DNA from: Labia minor
Taxonomy: Eukaryota > Arthropoda > Insecta > Dermaptera > Spongiphoridae
DNA length: 64,000 nt
Reading direction: 5' to 3'
Assembly (NCBI GenBank): GCA_963082975.1
Contig: OY720345.1
Coordinates: 19,804,491 to 19,868,490, forward strand
This document shows, in pieces, positions 22,691 through 36,740 of this stretch. The notes below the pieces were generated by a model that saw only the letters and a list, made by a program, of their open reading frames with translations, made no database searches and was not told the origin of the DNA. The first letter of the stretch is position 1, and each line of letters starts with the position of its first letter. The position numbers were made by a program, and so were the translations under genes.

Positions 22691-23289
22691 AAAAAATACT
22701 AAATAAATAAATGAATAATATTCATAAGATTTATCTTGTTGTTCTTATTGGTTATTCGAACTTAAACATAAAAAAAAAAAAAAAATAGAACAAAGAATTT
22801 GAATATTTTATTTTTAATTTTTCATTTAATATTTATTAAAGTCGAATAGAAAAAAAAATGCTAATAATTTCTTAAAAAAAATTCAATTTATATTTAAATG
22901 AGAATAATATATTATATTTTCTACCTACATATAAAATATTTTATATAAAAATTTTTTTATCTAAAAAATTGTTCGGTAATCTTAAAATCTAAATGATGTA
23001 GAGATGAGAGATCGTTTTAAAGTAGATGAAATATAGGGGTTAAAAAATCTTCCACACATTCTAACAATTTTAATTTTAATTTACAAATTTATATGAAATA
23101 AATTTATTTATAATGCGATTTGTTTCATATAAAAATAATTAAAGTAAAAAGTTATAATTGTTTTTGGATTTATTTTGACGATGGATAATAACATAAAATT
23201 AATATTAGTCGATTTAGAACAAATTCTTTTTCATTAAAAAAAAAAAGACAATTCATAATTCCGTGATTGGAGGAGTCTACGTTAGAATT

Positions 23290-23915
23290 AGTAAACAATA
23301 AGTTGACCTGTGGCCAGGTCCGAACCGACCGACTGTTTGAAATAAATTAATTTCCAGCTACAGAAACAATTTCAAATAATTTTAATATATCTATTAATGT
23401 AATAAAAAACAGATATGGATATAACATAAATATTTTTAATTTTATTTTATTTTTAATATATATGTAAGACCAGACTGTGCCGTCATGAATGGCTGGATGA
23501 CGTCATATAATTTTAAATCAAGAAAAAACTAATAAATATGATTTTTCTCGAGGATAAAACCAATACAAAGTGCATGATTCGTGGTGATATATAAAAAAAT
23601 CTCCTAGGGTGTGAAAATAACCCTTTCCTTTCTATCGTCGATCGCTAATACTACCACTTCCGGTTTCCGGAATTGCACCAAAAGTTGATCAATTCATCCC
23701 ACTGATGCATTAAGTAAATATACCAAATTTCATCAAAATCGGTTGAGCCGTTCAGGCTGTACACATCTATACGGACGGACGGACAGACAGACATCATGCT
23801 AAAAATACTTTTTTCTGTTTAGAAAATGCATGATTCGTGGAGATATGTAAAAATCTCCACATGTGAAATTTGGTGTGAAAACAATACCTCCCTTACTATC
23901 GTCGGTCGATAAAAA
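23290..23915 (+). repeat. CCGACCGACGAT repeat family, copy 1
   Basis: Starts near CTGTGGCCAGGTCCGA and CCGACCGAC (23325-23333) and ends ACTATCGTCGGTCG near 23909. Internal blocks shared with 54 kb, 38 kb and 63.6 kb copies: ACCAAAAGTTGATCAATTC, GCATTAAGTAAATATACC, a GGACAGACAGACATCAT string and GGAGATATGTAAAAATCTCC. This copy carries extra sequence at about 23470-23640 with a partial duplicate of the GTGCATGATTCGTGG block. No coding sequence. Confidence 0.7.
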
Positions 23916-24740
23916 TGGATGTGTTCATTTTCTCACGACTAACTTAAAGTCAGTTATATATTATGAGTTAATATGATAATCTTTTGGAACTAGCACTGGA
24001 TTATATGGCGGATGCGATAAAACTCCCACTATAAAAATTAACAATATATTTTTTAAAAAAGTAATAATATTCTTCATTTTAGAAAAAACAATTGATTTTA
24101 GTAAATGTTTTAATAAATAAGTTGTGAATCCATTGGATAATAAAAAAAATTAATTAAAAATATTTAGCATCTATATAAATATTTATAATATAAAAATTAG
24201 AGAATTTTAATAAATCTATTGAATCAAATTAAATATAAATTGTTATATAATTATATATCATTAATTTTGAAATCTAATAATTTTTTTGATATTACGATGG
24301 AATAATATTACATATTTTCATATTTATATTTATAAAAACATTTTCTTTTTAGCAACAAGTTGCTTATTGATCAAATATTAGAGAGAAAAAAGAAAACAAA
24401 AGGTGAATAAATATCATTTATTATTACTATATAAATTATAAGCAAAATTATATTACCTTGCCTTTTCTTCTTCTCACAATCTATTTTATCTGAAATAATA
24501 ATGAATTCAATTTGATGATAGATAGATGAATGGGAAAGAAGAAACCATGACAGTTGAAGAGAGGGAGGGTTGAAAGACAACTCAATTGATATTGACATTC
24601 AATTCAAATTATAATCTTATACGAGTATATAAGAATATATAGGTATATTATCTTATACTGAATATCTACTTTACTAATTAAATCATTTTTTATTTAGAAT
24701 AATTAATTAAAAGAATATATAATATTTTTTTTCAAATATA
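23916..24740. other. A+T-rich stretch
   Basis: No gene recognised; ends at the TA target of the next mariner element. An antisense ORF at 24371-24598 is low in complexity. Confidence 0.5.
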
Positions 24741-25640
24741 CGAGGTCTGTTCAAAAGAAAAGGTGAATTTTGAATGTTCACAGGCTATGTAAATTATCGA
24801 AATATTTTTTTGTTATGTTGGTACACATATGTTTATGTTGACATTATCAGCCATTTTGAATTAGTAGTTTGTTTTTGACAACTGAAAGAGTTAGTTTCGT
24901 TTTTGTGTATTCTTCGATCTTTTAAAGAATCTGTATTGAATTTTGCGTTAAAAGTGGAATAAAGTGTTCCAACGGATTTGAAATGTTGACTGTGGTATTC
25001 GGCGAGTCTACTTTGTCTCAAAAAAATGTTTATAAGTGGTACATACACTTTAAAAAAGCACGCCAAGTTCGATCAAATATGAAGGTTTTACTCACTGTTT
25101 TCTTCGATTACAATGACGTGGTGCATCATGAGTTCTTACCAACAGATCGCACTAATAATAAGGAATAGTACAAGGAAGTTATGCAACGTTGCGTGAAACA
25201 ATACGGCTCAAACAAGAGTAATTGAGGAAAAACATATCATGAATTCTGCATCATAATAATGCGCCAACTCACAAATCATTGCTTGTTCGTGAGATTTTGG
25301 CCAAAAACAACACCGTAATCATGCCTCAACTACCGTATTCACCAGATTTGGCTCCCTGCGACTTTATCCTATTCCCAAAACTGAAAAGACCAATGAAATG
25401 AAAGGGTTTTGCAACAATTGATGAGATAAAGTCGGAATCGAAGAACGAGCTGATGGCCATACCGAAAAGTGCATTTCAGAAGTGCTTCGAAGATTGGAAG
25501 AAGCGCGCGCGCGCTTGCATAAGAGCATTATATCTGAGGGGAATAACTTTGAAGAGGACACACACACACACAAAATGGATATTGATGAATTATTATTTCG
25601 AAATAATTCAAAATGCTCCTTTTCTTTTGAATAGATCTCG
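24741..25640 (+). mobile_element. Mariner element (irritans-like), internally deleted
   Basis: Terminal repeats of about 30 bp begin CGAGGTCTGTTCAAAAGAAA and are mirrored at the right end (AGATCTCG at 25640). TA lies on both sides (24739-24740, 25641-25642). At 900 bp it is some 400 bp short of a full mariner. The transposase relic inside reads on the plus strand. A second, more eroded copy of the family is at 40771. Confidence 0.9.
24920..25600 (+). pseudogene. Mariner transposase, deleted and frameshifted
   Basis: Reads RICIEFCVKSGIKCSNGFEM at the N-terminus (no start codon remains), then LTVVFGESTLSQKNVYKWY, then jumps to KKARQVRSNMKVLLTVFFD. The missing part is most of the second helix-turn-helix and the linker up to just before the second catalytic motif. 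HHEFLP, then frameshifted relics of the LHHDNAPAH and SPDLAPCDF blocks (25255-25370), and FQKCFEDWKKR follow. Several stops interrupt it, and a CA expansion (25558-25572) disrupts the end. Confidence 0.85.
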
Positions 25641-27289
25641 TAAATAAGATTATATAAACATTTTAGAAAAGATTCACCAATAAATTTTGTATATGTAAAA
25701 AATCAAATTTGTGTAAATTTTTATAATCCATGGAATTTTAATATTTTTCAAATTTATTTTTAAATATATAATGTCATATTATATATTTTACAATTAATTT
25801 AAAATAAATTTAACTGTTTGTTAGTTATAGACAAATAGGAAAAAAATAAAAATAAAATTGCAATATTCAATGATTTTAAATTTGTTTATAAAATATATCA
25901 TCATATTAATATGGCATTGAATAATCTCTAAATTGATCATTTTGATTATAGCCAGGCATATTTTAAATATTTATTTTGTAAAATTCTTTTCAACGAAGAG
26001 AATGATGAGGTCTCCACCCGAAACTTATGCAAATTACATTATTTTCTCCTCTCTTCTCTCCCACTTCACCTTTCTCCTTCTCTTCCCACTTCTCTCTTAT
26101 ACTACGTTTTTTAATGACTTCTCCTTCTTTTTTTCATTCTGAGTTTTTATTGTTTTACAACTTTGACTACTGGTTTTTTATTTTTTTATTTTATTTTATT
26201 TTATTTTACCTGGCCGGCAAATTTAGTCAGTCAGTCAGTCAGTGAGCAGTTGAATATTTTTTTTTTTATTCTGATCATCGCTGTATAAAATCACATATAT
26301 ATATATATATATCATATTATAAAAACCAGTAGCTGTTTTGTTGTTAATTAATTAAAATTTATAAAATAATATATATATATATATATATATATATTATGAG
26401 TGAGAGAAAAGACAGGGAGTGAGTGATAAAGTCAAATAATAAATACAAAACAAAAAAATTAAGGGGAAAGTTTATCATGGTTTTATGATAGATATTCTCG
26501 TTTTTTGATCGTTATTAAGAAATATAATAATAAAATAATAATACTAATAATAAAATCCAGGTAAAGGCGCTAATGATTAAGTCTACATTTCTCTCTTGGA
26601 ATTTTTAACTTTTTTTTTTATTTATTTCTAAATTAGAAGGAACAAAAAAATTTAAAAATTTATTTTCAATAATTTTAGTAAGTGAAAGTTCAATAAATTC
26701 AAATAAATATATAATAATAATAATAATAATATTTCAATAAAAAATTAAAAACTTATAGTTGAGATGTTTTAATATTAATTTTTATATTTTCATTAGCATT
26801 TAGCATTTAGGCTAGCTATCTTTTTATCTTAAATATTTTTATGGATATTTTCTAAAAAACTACTTATTCGATTCTTGGCTGAAAAGACAAAAACTGAAAA
26901 AACAGTTCTTAGTAGCAACCATAAAATTATAAAAAAAAATATTTCTTTTTAAATATTACTATTTTATATACTATTTTTTCTAATAGAAATGATTGAATAG
27001 AATTTTATTCTCAAATTTTAACAAACTTCAAATTAAGTATTTGTTTTTAAATTTTTCTTGTTTCTTGGAGACAATTATTATTAATCATATTCACTTAAGA
27101 ATTTATTATATAAAATTTTCTATTTGAATAATAATTTTATTTACAATTATATGACTGAATTTAATACAAGAACTTGTAATCTATTTAACAGGGTCTTGTG
27201 TGAATGAACTATCTAAGCGAAATATTTGTTATTCTAAAAGAAAAAAAAACAAAGTTAAAAATATTAAAAAAAGTTATATCATTTCTATA
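25641..27289. other. A+T-rich stretch with a pyrimidine-rich block
   Basis: 26040-26140 is CT-rich; an octamer ATGCAAAT sits at 26027-26034, followed by a (CAGT)n tract at 26224-26244 and (TA)n tracts at 26296-26312 and 26370-26393. No gene recognised. Confidence 0.45.
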
Positions 27290-27784
27290 AAACATTTGCT
27301 TTTTACAGTTTCAGGGATTTGGATGAAACTTTGCCAGTGGATTCCTTTTTTAATTCCAAAGAAACTTTCCTTATGCAATATTTCTCGGTCTCTTCTAATT
27401 ATTAAAATTTGACAGATATACTAGTTATGAATGAGCAGCCTTTTTTAATATTTTTTTGGCTTATTCACTTATTCACTAATTTTCGGTTTTGATGGTTTGG
27501 TTTGAATATAGCAGAATTATTAATTTAATTAATTAATTAATTAATTTTCATATATCCAAACCGAATTGAAAAACCCTCCCAGAAAATTAGCGAAGCTCTC
27601 TGCTGGCTAAATAAATAAAACATGGTAGCTAATTAGAATGTCAATGAATTTATATGCAAATTTATCTCGAAAACTATAAGTGACCGACCCATTTGCTAAT
27701 TTAATAGTCACTTGGAATTAAAAAAGGAATCTACTGGCAAAGTTCCATCCAAATCCCTAAAGCTTTCCCTTTGTAAACAATTAC
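27290..27784. mobile_element. Long-TIR foldback MITE, family 1, copy 2
   Basis: Left block CAGGGATTTGGATGAAACTT and GCCAGTGGATTCC, right block with the inverse and the tip TTTGTAAACAATTAC. The left tip is diverged (CTTTTTACAG). The centre holds repeated TTAATTAA and inverted CCAAACC strings. Non-coding. Confidence 0.75.
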
Positions 27785-29084
27785 CATGCTCTTAAATTTT
27801 TATAAATATTTGTTTTTTTTAATATTTTTTAATATATACCAATTTTACACCCTAAAGATAACCAATTTTTCACATTTTATTCACTACTTTGAATACACCC
27901 AGTTTATATTAGCAATATATTTTTTAACATATTTTCTATACTTTTATATAAACTATTGAAATTATTTTTCTAAATTTTCTTACGGATCGCTATTTATTTA
28001 ATTTTTAACACAATTTAAATAAAATTTACTTTATAATAAAATTTATTTTATTATATTTTTCTATTTTAGCTCTAGTCTATTTAACACATATTTTCCAATT
28101 AGTATCCTCATAAAAAAACTCCTTTATTATATTATAACCCAATCGAACCAAGTCAGCTTGGATATAATAATTCTGTTTGGGGATGAATATTTAATAAAAG
28201 TCTTACAAGGTCTCATTTAAAAATTTTGGCCTCAAAATCTCTCTGCACAATTTTATTTTTTATTTCTTATGTCTAAAGGAATTATGTGAAATTAAGTAAA
28301 AAATTAGAGTAATAATACCAACGAATACAAATATTATTTTGAAAAATTAGTCTTTTTGAACATTTCTTTATATTTATAATCTATTGAATTTTTTTTTATA
28401 AAAAAAAAACTAATATAATCCAATTTTTTATAGAAATTAATTTAAAACAGATAATTTTTTTTTTAAAAATTAATCATCCAAAATATTTTTTCTTATATTG
28501 ATTATTTTAAGTTTATTATTTTTTTGAATTTTAGTTAAAAAAAATTTAGTAATTATTTTGTGATTTATTCCAATCCAATTATACTTATACAAAATAAATA
28601 AAATAAATGATAAAATAATAAATAAAAAAATTTACTTATAGTATTTTAAATAATTTTAATCTATAGTTAATATATACAAAAGAATAATTAATTTGAGTTA
28701 AACATTATTTTTCTAAATCTTAAATAATATATATATATTAATATATTATTATTATTATATAATATATTATTTAAAAATAAAAATTAAATAAATTTAATTT
28801 AAATTGTGTTAAAAATTAAATAAATAACGATCCGTAAGTAAAGAAAACTTAGAAAAATAATTTTAAAAATATATAATATATATATATATATATATAATGA
28901 ATATTATTTTAAGTTATAAGAAATTGGATATTAATAAGAAATCAGGAAATAAATGTTTTTTTTTTAAATTTATTCTCCCAAAAGTTATACAAATCAATTT
29001 AATAATATTTATTTAATTATTTATTATTTTAACTTCAATGAAAATGAAATTTAAAGAAATTATATATTTATATTAATTAATTAG
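27785..29084. other. Very A+T-rich stretch
   Basis: Near-pure A/T for long runs, (TA)n at 28875-28897. No gene, RNA or element seen. Confidence 0.6.
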
Positions 29085-29234
29085 AAAATTGTAAATCTCA
29101 ACCAACCGACGGCCGTCGGGTGGGGTTTTACCTCCCTGCTCAGTGCGTGGCCCAAGACTTTCTCAGAGCCGAAACCTACTAACATGTCTCCGCTTATATT
29201 TCAATATCTCTACGAAAAAAACAGCTCTTATCAT
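29085..29234 (+). other. GC-rich island with perfect palindrome, open on both strands
   Basis: CCGACGGCCGTCGG at 29106-29119 is a perfect 14-bp palindrome. A plus frame is open for 50 codons and includes TAVGWGFTSLLSAWPKTFSE; a minus frame is open across the same DNA. Neither is recognised. It could be an exon, a conserved regulatory element or an element end. Confidence 0.25.
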
Positions 29235-31009
29235 TGATCCCATTTCATTTCTTATCTATCCATCAACTATTCATATTAATAATAATTTGCAAAATATCAA
29301 ATAAAAAGTTTTTTAATTTATTAAAAAAATATTATTATAAATATATATTATTACTTTCAAAGATTCAAATTCAATTTAAAAAAAAAAGGATTATCATTAA
29401 TTAATCTTATATAATTTATTTATTATTATTTAATAGGTTAAAATCTATTACTGTACTATATTACAATCTCTCCTCCCACCTCCCGATAAGATTTCTATTA
29501 TTAATTATTTTATATATTTATTAATTATTTTTAGTCAAGATTAAATCTTAATTTATTTTGTAGTTTTGTGACAATGAATCATCATTTCTAAAAAAATATT
29601 ATATTATAATATACTATTTACATATTTTATTTCAATATTGAATATTATCACTTTTTAAATTAATATCTATAGCATTTTGTTTTTATATTTTTAAAATTTT
29701 CTATTTTATAAATAATTATTTCTAATTTTCTTCCAACATTTCTATTTTTGTTCATTTTAGTTTAAATTTTTATTAAAAACACTTTGAATAAATTTATCAA
29801 TTTAATTTGATATTTTTAGGTGGAGTAAAGATCAAATGTATTATTATTATTATTATTTATATAAAAATATAAGGCAAGAAAAAAATCTCAAAATTAGAAT
29901 ATTTTTTTCTTTATGCCTACTAAAATATTTATTTTTTTAAATGTTCTTTAATTTTAGTATATTTTTTGTTCTAAGATATTGATTAACAAAAGATACATCG
30001 GATACTTTAAAATTTTGTAGATATTCTTTTTTATTAACCTTTTATACGGAAAAAAATATTTTTTTTTTAAGTAAACACAATTAATAAATATTAGAAACAA
30101 ATATTTGATTGATTGAATGTTCTAATAATATTAATTAAAATTTTTTAAAAAAATAGATCAAAAACTATGATTCTTATCGAAAATTTTATAAAAATAAAAA
30201 CAACTAAAATTCAAAAAATCTTTGAACTCTATATATCTATTCTCTAAATTCACACAGTTATACTTATTATTTGAATCAATTATATTATTTTCATTTTTAT
30301 TTACTTTGATATTTATTGACACCCATTGATTTATTAATATAGGTATATTTAAAATGATTTTACCCAAAAATACAGAATAATTTTTCAGTTCAAAATCTCC
30401 TTTAATAAATGTGAATAATATTAATAATAATAATACGACCCTTTTCTAGATCAGGTATATATAAATAGGTTATACAATTATTACAAGAATAATAAGATTG
30501 GATAGATTGGATATCGCTTTCTAACCAAAATATCATATCCCATTTGGGGAAAAAGATGAAAATAAAAAAAAACTAAAAAAAAAAAAAAATGATAATTTTC
30601 AAATGTTAAATTGAATTCGATCTCAACAAATTTTTGCAATCAATTAAATATTTTTGGTAATAAGAATTAAATTACCCCAAATTAACCCTAGTTGAAATGA
30701 ATTACTAATAAATTTTAATTATATATACTTGAATTAAATATATATGATATAATTATTTAAAAAAATATCTTTAAAATTATAATAAAATAAAATAAAATAA
30801 AATAAAAAAAAAATAAAAAATTGAGAGAGAGAGGGAGAGAGAGATTTAGAGAGATGGATATACTTTGATATGCAACCCTTAAAGTGTGGCATAAATGATT
30901 TTCATCAGGTGGTATTGTACATATATTTTACTCTTTTATTTAGTAATTATAAGTAAAGGTGATTTAAAAAAAAGAAAACAAAAAAAAAACAAAAGCAAAA
31001 GAGAACAGA
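29235..31009. other. A+T-rich stretch
   Basis: No gene recognised. Includes a short (AATAA) run at 30780-30810 and a GA-rich tract at 30822-30845. Confidence 0.55.
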
Positions 31010-31165
31010 GAGAATGATTGGGTATCGACAAAGGGTGCAATTAGTGGAACCCTCTTGCAAGAGACGAAGAAGAATATTGCGGCCTCAACAGGGCCAATTA
31101 ACGTCCTATGCACATGCATACAAACACACAGACACACACACACACACACACACATACACATAGAA
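31010..31165. other. Balanced-composition block followed by a (CA)n tract
   Basis: Contains the perfect palindrome CTCTTGCAAGAG at 31052-31063 and GGCCTCAACAGGGCC at 31081-31095; (CA)n spans about 31123-31162. Frames on both strands are short and drift into low complexity, so no gene is claimed. Confidence 0.35.
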
Positions 31166-34100
31166 TACAAATTGGCCTTGGTTATAAACAGCACCTTGAA
31201 GGTTACAACAACCCTCAAAAACCACACACAAAGAAATAAAAATAAAAAAATATAAATAAAGACAAACAACAAAAATCCAACTACTAATATTGAATTATTT
31301 TTATATTTATTTATTTTTTACAAATCATTTATCAGTTTTAAATTTAACTTTTATATTTATCAAGAAAATTGGCAATTTTAAAATTCAATTCAATTTAATT
31401 AATAAAAATAAATATCAATTATATATAAAATAAATTTAATCAATTATGATTAATGTGATATAATCAAGAAAAAATAATTATTATTTATATCTTAAAATAT
31501 GTTTAATATAATAATTAATTTTTAATTAAATTTAATTTGGATTTATAGCAATAATTGGATATTTTATTTTATAGTACCGGGTATACACTGGCACCTACGT
31601 ACATTATTTTTCAATATAAAATTAGGCTGGCTATTGGTAGAATGAGTCGAGAGGGTAAGATGAGTGAAAAGAAAATTAAAATTATAGATATTAGCACAGA
31701 GGTACAAAAAAATCGAGCCCTTTATGCCTCAGGGCATTGAAAATAAAATCGACCACCACCACCCATTCTAGAAAATTTTTTTTAATAGATAAAAATTTTC
31801 TTAAAATAAAGTTTAGAAATGAATGATGGAAATATAATACATAAATTATATTTATTTATTAAATAATTTTTTCGACCTTCCAGGTAAGGAATGACTTGAT
31901 TGACTGAAATTAATATTGATAAAATGTACAATTAAAATATTTTTTCAATAAATGAAAAAAACTTATTATTTTATTTATTTTAAAATTAAATATTATATAT
32001 AAAATCAAGAAATCTATAATATCGATGTATACTGAAATATAATATTAGATTTTTAAAAACCAAGAAAGTTTTAAAGTTAAAGTATTTATGCCGAATTTTC
32101 TGGGTATATAGTATAAATCCAGATATGAAAAAATTAATAGAGAATAAAAATTAAATGGAGGTAGTCCAAGATAGAGACCATTATAGAAAAATAGTTATTG
32201 AACACAAAACTTTATAAATATTTAGAGATTCATTAAATTGAATATATTCAGAAAATATTAGAATTTTAATTTATTTAATAATTTTTCAGTTATTTCAAAC
32301 ATTGTAGATATTTATTAATTTTTTTCGCTAAGTATATACATATATTAAAATTTAAAAAAAATAAAAAATTTTATATCAGTGTCCTCTAAGATTACGAATT
32401 TATATAAATTAAAATAATTAAATGATTTAATTTTTAATTAAGCATTTGGTGAAGATACAACTTTATTGGTATATTTCTGATAATTTTAGATTTTTATAGT
32501 ATTTATCAAAAGAAAGTTTTTGATGAAAGTGTAATAGGTGAAATGCGCATAAAGTAAATGTATCAATCAATTTGTAACATTAAACATCAAATGTTTAATT
32601 AAAAATTAATTTCATTAATATTTTCCTGGATTGTAATTTATATAAAATTGTTAATTTAGATATAAAATTGATATAAAATTTAAAATTTTTTTTTATTAAA
32701 TTTGATATATGTGTATACTTATCTAAAAAAAATTAATATATAGCTAAAATATATGAAAAAAAACAAATAAAATTGATGAAGGGTAAACAAATACTATTCA
32801 TTTGGTTGATGTTCTAGACAATTTAATTCAGTTAAACAAATTGATTGATTGAATGATTTATTAATGGATGGATGCACATGACTGATTGATTGATCTTATC
32901 GATATTTATATTTTTATAGAAACCATAGTTGTAACTATTTATTTTTGTTTTGAATAGTTGAATAGATTAAAGTTAAATGATTCCAAATTTTATTTTTAAA
33001 TTGTTAATTTTTTTTTATTTCTCAAAAACTAAAATGTAATAATTATTTTACATGGATGTCAATAGTAATGATTTACAGGATTGTTTAATTTAAATTTGAA
33101 TTTTGGAAAATTTAACGATTATATTGAAAATAAGTTAGTTTTTGTTAATTTTTTATTCAGTGTTATTAAATGTTATTAATTAATTAATTAATATTTTTTC
33201 TTTTTAATAGAAACCTCTTGTTACCTTTGTTCTATACATTTAACTCAATAATAAAAGCTCTTAAATGGTATAAAGATTAAAAAAAATATTTTTTTTTTAC
33301 TTTCCAATTAAATTCGATAAAAAATGAATAATCTTTAATGGCGACGAATTTTCTTGGTTTATTTAAAAATAATGCTACATATAAGTGAAATTTTATACTC
33401 TTGCATAAAAGAGATCTTTTTCGAAAACTGAGTATTTCTACCAACAAGGTTTTACATATATTGTTGAACATTGAAAAAAAGTCGTAAATAAAGATGTAGA
33501 ATATTTATATATTATCGATCAACTGTTTATTAATATTTATTGAAAAAAAGTTTTTTAAAATTAAAATTTTTAGGGCTTTTATACCTATAAAATAAAAAAA
33601 TCTACAAACTTAATCATAATGATTTGTTTTAATATATAAATACATTATTATATACTGATTTTCACCTCGCTGTTGTTTATTTTTTATTTTTGTATTTATT
33701 TAATCACTTATTTTCTTTCTATTTTACAATTTCTTTTATTTATGATTTATTTTATTTCTCACTCTTTCCAAAATTTTATAAAATTTATATATATAGTTAT
33801 TTTTAACTATTTATATTTTATCTTATAATTAATACATAAATATATGATATACTTTAAACCAATAGACATCTGAAAAAGAGCTTTAAGGATTTATTGTAAA
33901 AATCATATTTAGTATTATTATTTAATATTATTATTAAAAATCATATCTTTAGAAAAATTTTTTTTAATTATCTTAATTAAAATTAGAAATTAAAAAGGTG
34001 TTTAATTTATAAAATTAAATTAATTAAAAATTTGGATTTTGTTAATTTTAATTAAATCACTTTAAAGGGTAGAATGGAGTGAATTTTGGAAACATAGGTT

Positions 34101-35379
34101 GAATATTCTTCTATGGATATACTGTTAATAATATTACAAATTTTAGTAGTATAGTATGGATAGAGAAAAATAAATAAAAAAAAACAACTAAGTTTGAAAA
34201 TCAAATTATTGTAAAAATAAATCTTGACCTATCCAAATATTTATGTACTAATTGTAAATACTATTAATACTATTCATAATAATCAATTTAAAGTTAAACG
34301 AATAGCAATCATGATTAATCTTTAAACAACTGTGGGAAATTAGTCAATTATATATAATTATATAGTCACTTGTGTGTATATTTAATTATAATATTTACAT
34401 GTATAATTTATATATATATATATATATAATATATTATATAAAATCATCACTTTTTCAATTAATCTATGTATGATTAAATAATCTATAATATAATTATATT
34501 ATTTCTATTTTTTTTCTCTATTTATTGTACACAAACAAGTATTAATATATATATAGTATAGGTTAATTTTTATAAATCACTTGTTGATTAGAAAATATCA
34601 CGAAATATGAATTAAATAGAGATATTTAAGAATAAGAGTGGTGGTAAACAGGGAGATGAATGTGATAATAGATATTTTGATAAATAAGTTGATAGAATTG
34701 GATATATATATATATATATATTGATTGATTAATTAAATTAATTTAGATTAAATGGAAACCATTCAATTAAATGGTTATTATATGATGAATATATACCTAT
34801 TTAGGTATATAATCATCATAATCATCATTACTATTATTTTGAAAAAGGGCATTTGAAGAGAGTGAGTTAGATATTTTAATCAAAATTATTTGGATTTGAG
34901 AATTTAGAAAAATTCTGTTATATTCTTCTTCTTCTTCTTATTATTATTAATAATTTTAGATTTGATTGATCATGAAAATATGAAAATGCTAAAAAATATC
35001 TTGAAATTTTGTAATTTTTTTTTTCTTTAATATGCAAATAAGGAGAGAAATCATCTAATACAAAAAAATAAGGCGGAAATGTCGAATCGTGAAAATTAGT
35101 TTAAATAATTTATATATATTCTTGAATAAAAAAAATCATCCTAGAGCGAAAATTTAATAATATGTGTTGGATTAAGCAGTGTTGAATTTTTGAAATTGTT
35201 TTTGAGCTTGGTGTATAATTGAATATTCAGAAATACGTTCAAATTGCTTTTTCCTGTTTTTAAATATCTATATTTATAACTATCACTATGATATGCGAAA
35301 TTTTTTTTTTTATTATGGATTTTTTTGAGATGTAAAATTCAACTGTCTCTATCATGACACACTACTACAATTAATATAC
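31166..35379. other. Long A+T-rich stretch without recognised features
   Basis: About 4.2 kb. A 61-codon plus-strand ORF at 31555-31740 includes MSEKKIKIIDISTEVQKN but has no recognised relative. Microsatellites: (TA)n at 34410-34428 and 34702-34722. I see no element boundaries. Confidence 0.5.
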
Positions 35380-36055
35380 ATGGTTATTCAAAAAAAAAGA
35401 GCAGCTTTCAAACATTTATTTCTTCTAAACTACAAAAGATAGAAACATGATTATAACGATAATGGAAAGTTTACAATTACAAGTTTACAATTATGGCATG
35501 CCTTCAATATGAGCACCGTGTGTTACACACCAAATGTCTAAACAGTGGCTCATTTCTTGCCACACACGGCTTCATGTGCAGACGATGTTTTAGAACTCGG
35601 CATACCGTTGATTGAGGAATTTTAAGTTCTTTGCTTGCTCACGTAGATTTCTTTGGGCTCCTTTCGTAAAGTGTACAAATACACTCGACATTTGATGTGC
35701 TTGGACGTCCCGCACTTTCCCCTTTGCAGATGGAACCATGCCACTCATAAATTTGCTTATTACGCGGTGGTTGTTTATTATTGTTTATTATAATGAAGTC
35801 TCTAGTTTTGCCAATTGTAGAACACAAAAAGAGTTCTTCTGTGGTGTGGCCGCCATTTTACTCCAGATTACCAACAGACAAATAATACCAGAACAAACAA
35901 CAGCGCCAATAGGCAAATGCGGCCATAATTGGAACTTTTCCCCGTACTGATAATAAATTATAAACTTTTCTCTATCCATTATCATGTTTCTCTCTTTTGT
36001 AGTTTGGTAGAAATACATGTTTGTAATTAGCTCTTTCTTTTTGAATATCCTTTTC
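35380..36055 (-). mobile_element. Mariner-type element of a second family, internally deleted
   Basis: Ends are inverted repeats of about 70 bp: GGTTATTCAAAAAAAAAGAG and AAACTACAAAAGATAGAAAC at the left are mirrored at 35985-36055. TA lies outside both ends (35377-35378 and 36056-36057). The parent element would be about 1.3 kb; this is 676 bp. It keeps the first and last parts of the transposase, read on the minus strand. Confidence 0.8.
35500..35900 (-). pseudogene. Mariner transposase with N- and C-terminal parts fused by deletion
   Basis: N-terminal helix-turn-helix strings SFCVLQLAKLETS, KQIYEWHGSICKGESAGRPS and ERSPKKST, then KELKIPQSTVCRVLKHRLHM in shifting frames, are followed at once by WQEMSHCLDIWCVTHGAHIE near 35560-35500, the usual mariner C-terminus. 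The whole catalytic core is gone. The call rests on remembered mariner family motifs. Confidence 0.75.
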
Positions 36056-36354
36056 TAAATCATATTTTATTGTTGTTCTCACACTTGGCTTATAGAGTAA
36101 ACTTATTTCTAAAATTATTATATTATATTGGCAAAATAGAATAAATGGTATAAACAAAAAATGAGGTAAAAGAAGAAAAAGGAGAAAAATAAAAAATAAA
36201 ATTAAAATTCTTTTTTTTTTTTAAAAAAAAAAATCTCGATTATCCTACAATATAGAAAAAAGAAAAAAATAATATTGTTATATTCTAATAATATATATAT
36301 ATATTAAAAAAAAAGTTTGGATATTTTTAATATTCACTACACTAATTTAAAAAG

Positions 36355-36740
36355 GAAATATATGTTGTGTTGTTGTTGTTCTCCCCCAATGTCCAATTAG
36401 TGAATGAGTCGTCGTTGTCGTCGTCATCATCATCATCATCTTCATCGTTTTCTCCCCACCCCCATCCTCTCCCATCCCCTTACAGTCTCTCCTCTTCCAC
36501 TGCTGTTGCTGTCCTGTAATTAGCCCCCCCCCCCCCTTAGCCCCAGGGGCGCCTCTCTTCTACTGCTTGCAAGCTCACTTCTCTTTCTTCTATAACGGCT
36601 CTCCCGTCGTTACTTCGTCTTCTTTTTTCTTAGAACAACACACACTTTTATCCCACTTTTTCTTTCCTCTATATAGAAACAATTTTTTATTTTTTTAGAA
36701 AGAAACAAAAAAAAAAATTGAGAAATAGAATCTCGCGTGA
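36355..36740. other. Pyrimidine-rich block with (GTC)n/(CAT)n and poly-C
   Basis: Contains GTT and GTC repeats, (ATC)n at 36424-36440, a run of 14 C at 36522-36535 and TACGTCAT near 36740. This could be a 5' UTR or promoter block of a gene, but no coding exon is attached. Confidence 0.3.

Noticed and set aside
31555..31740. 61-codon plus-strand gene
   Set aside because: Residues after codon 30 look protein-like, but the first half is A/T-driven and no relative or splice site supports it.
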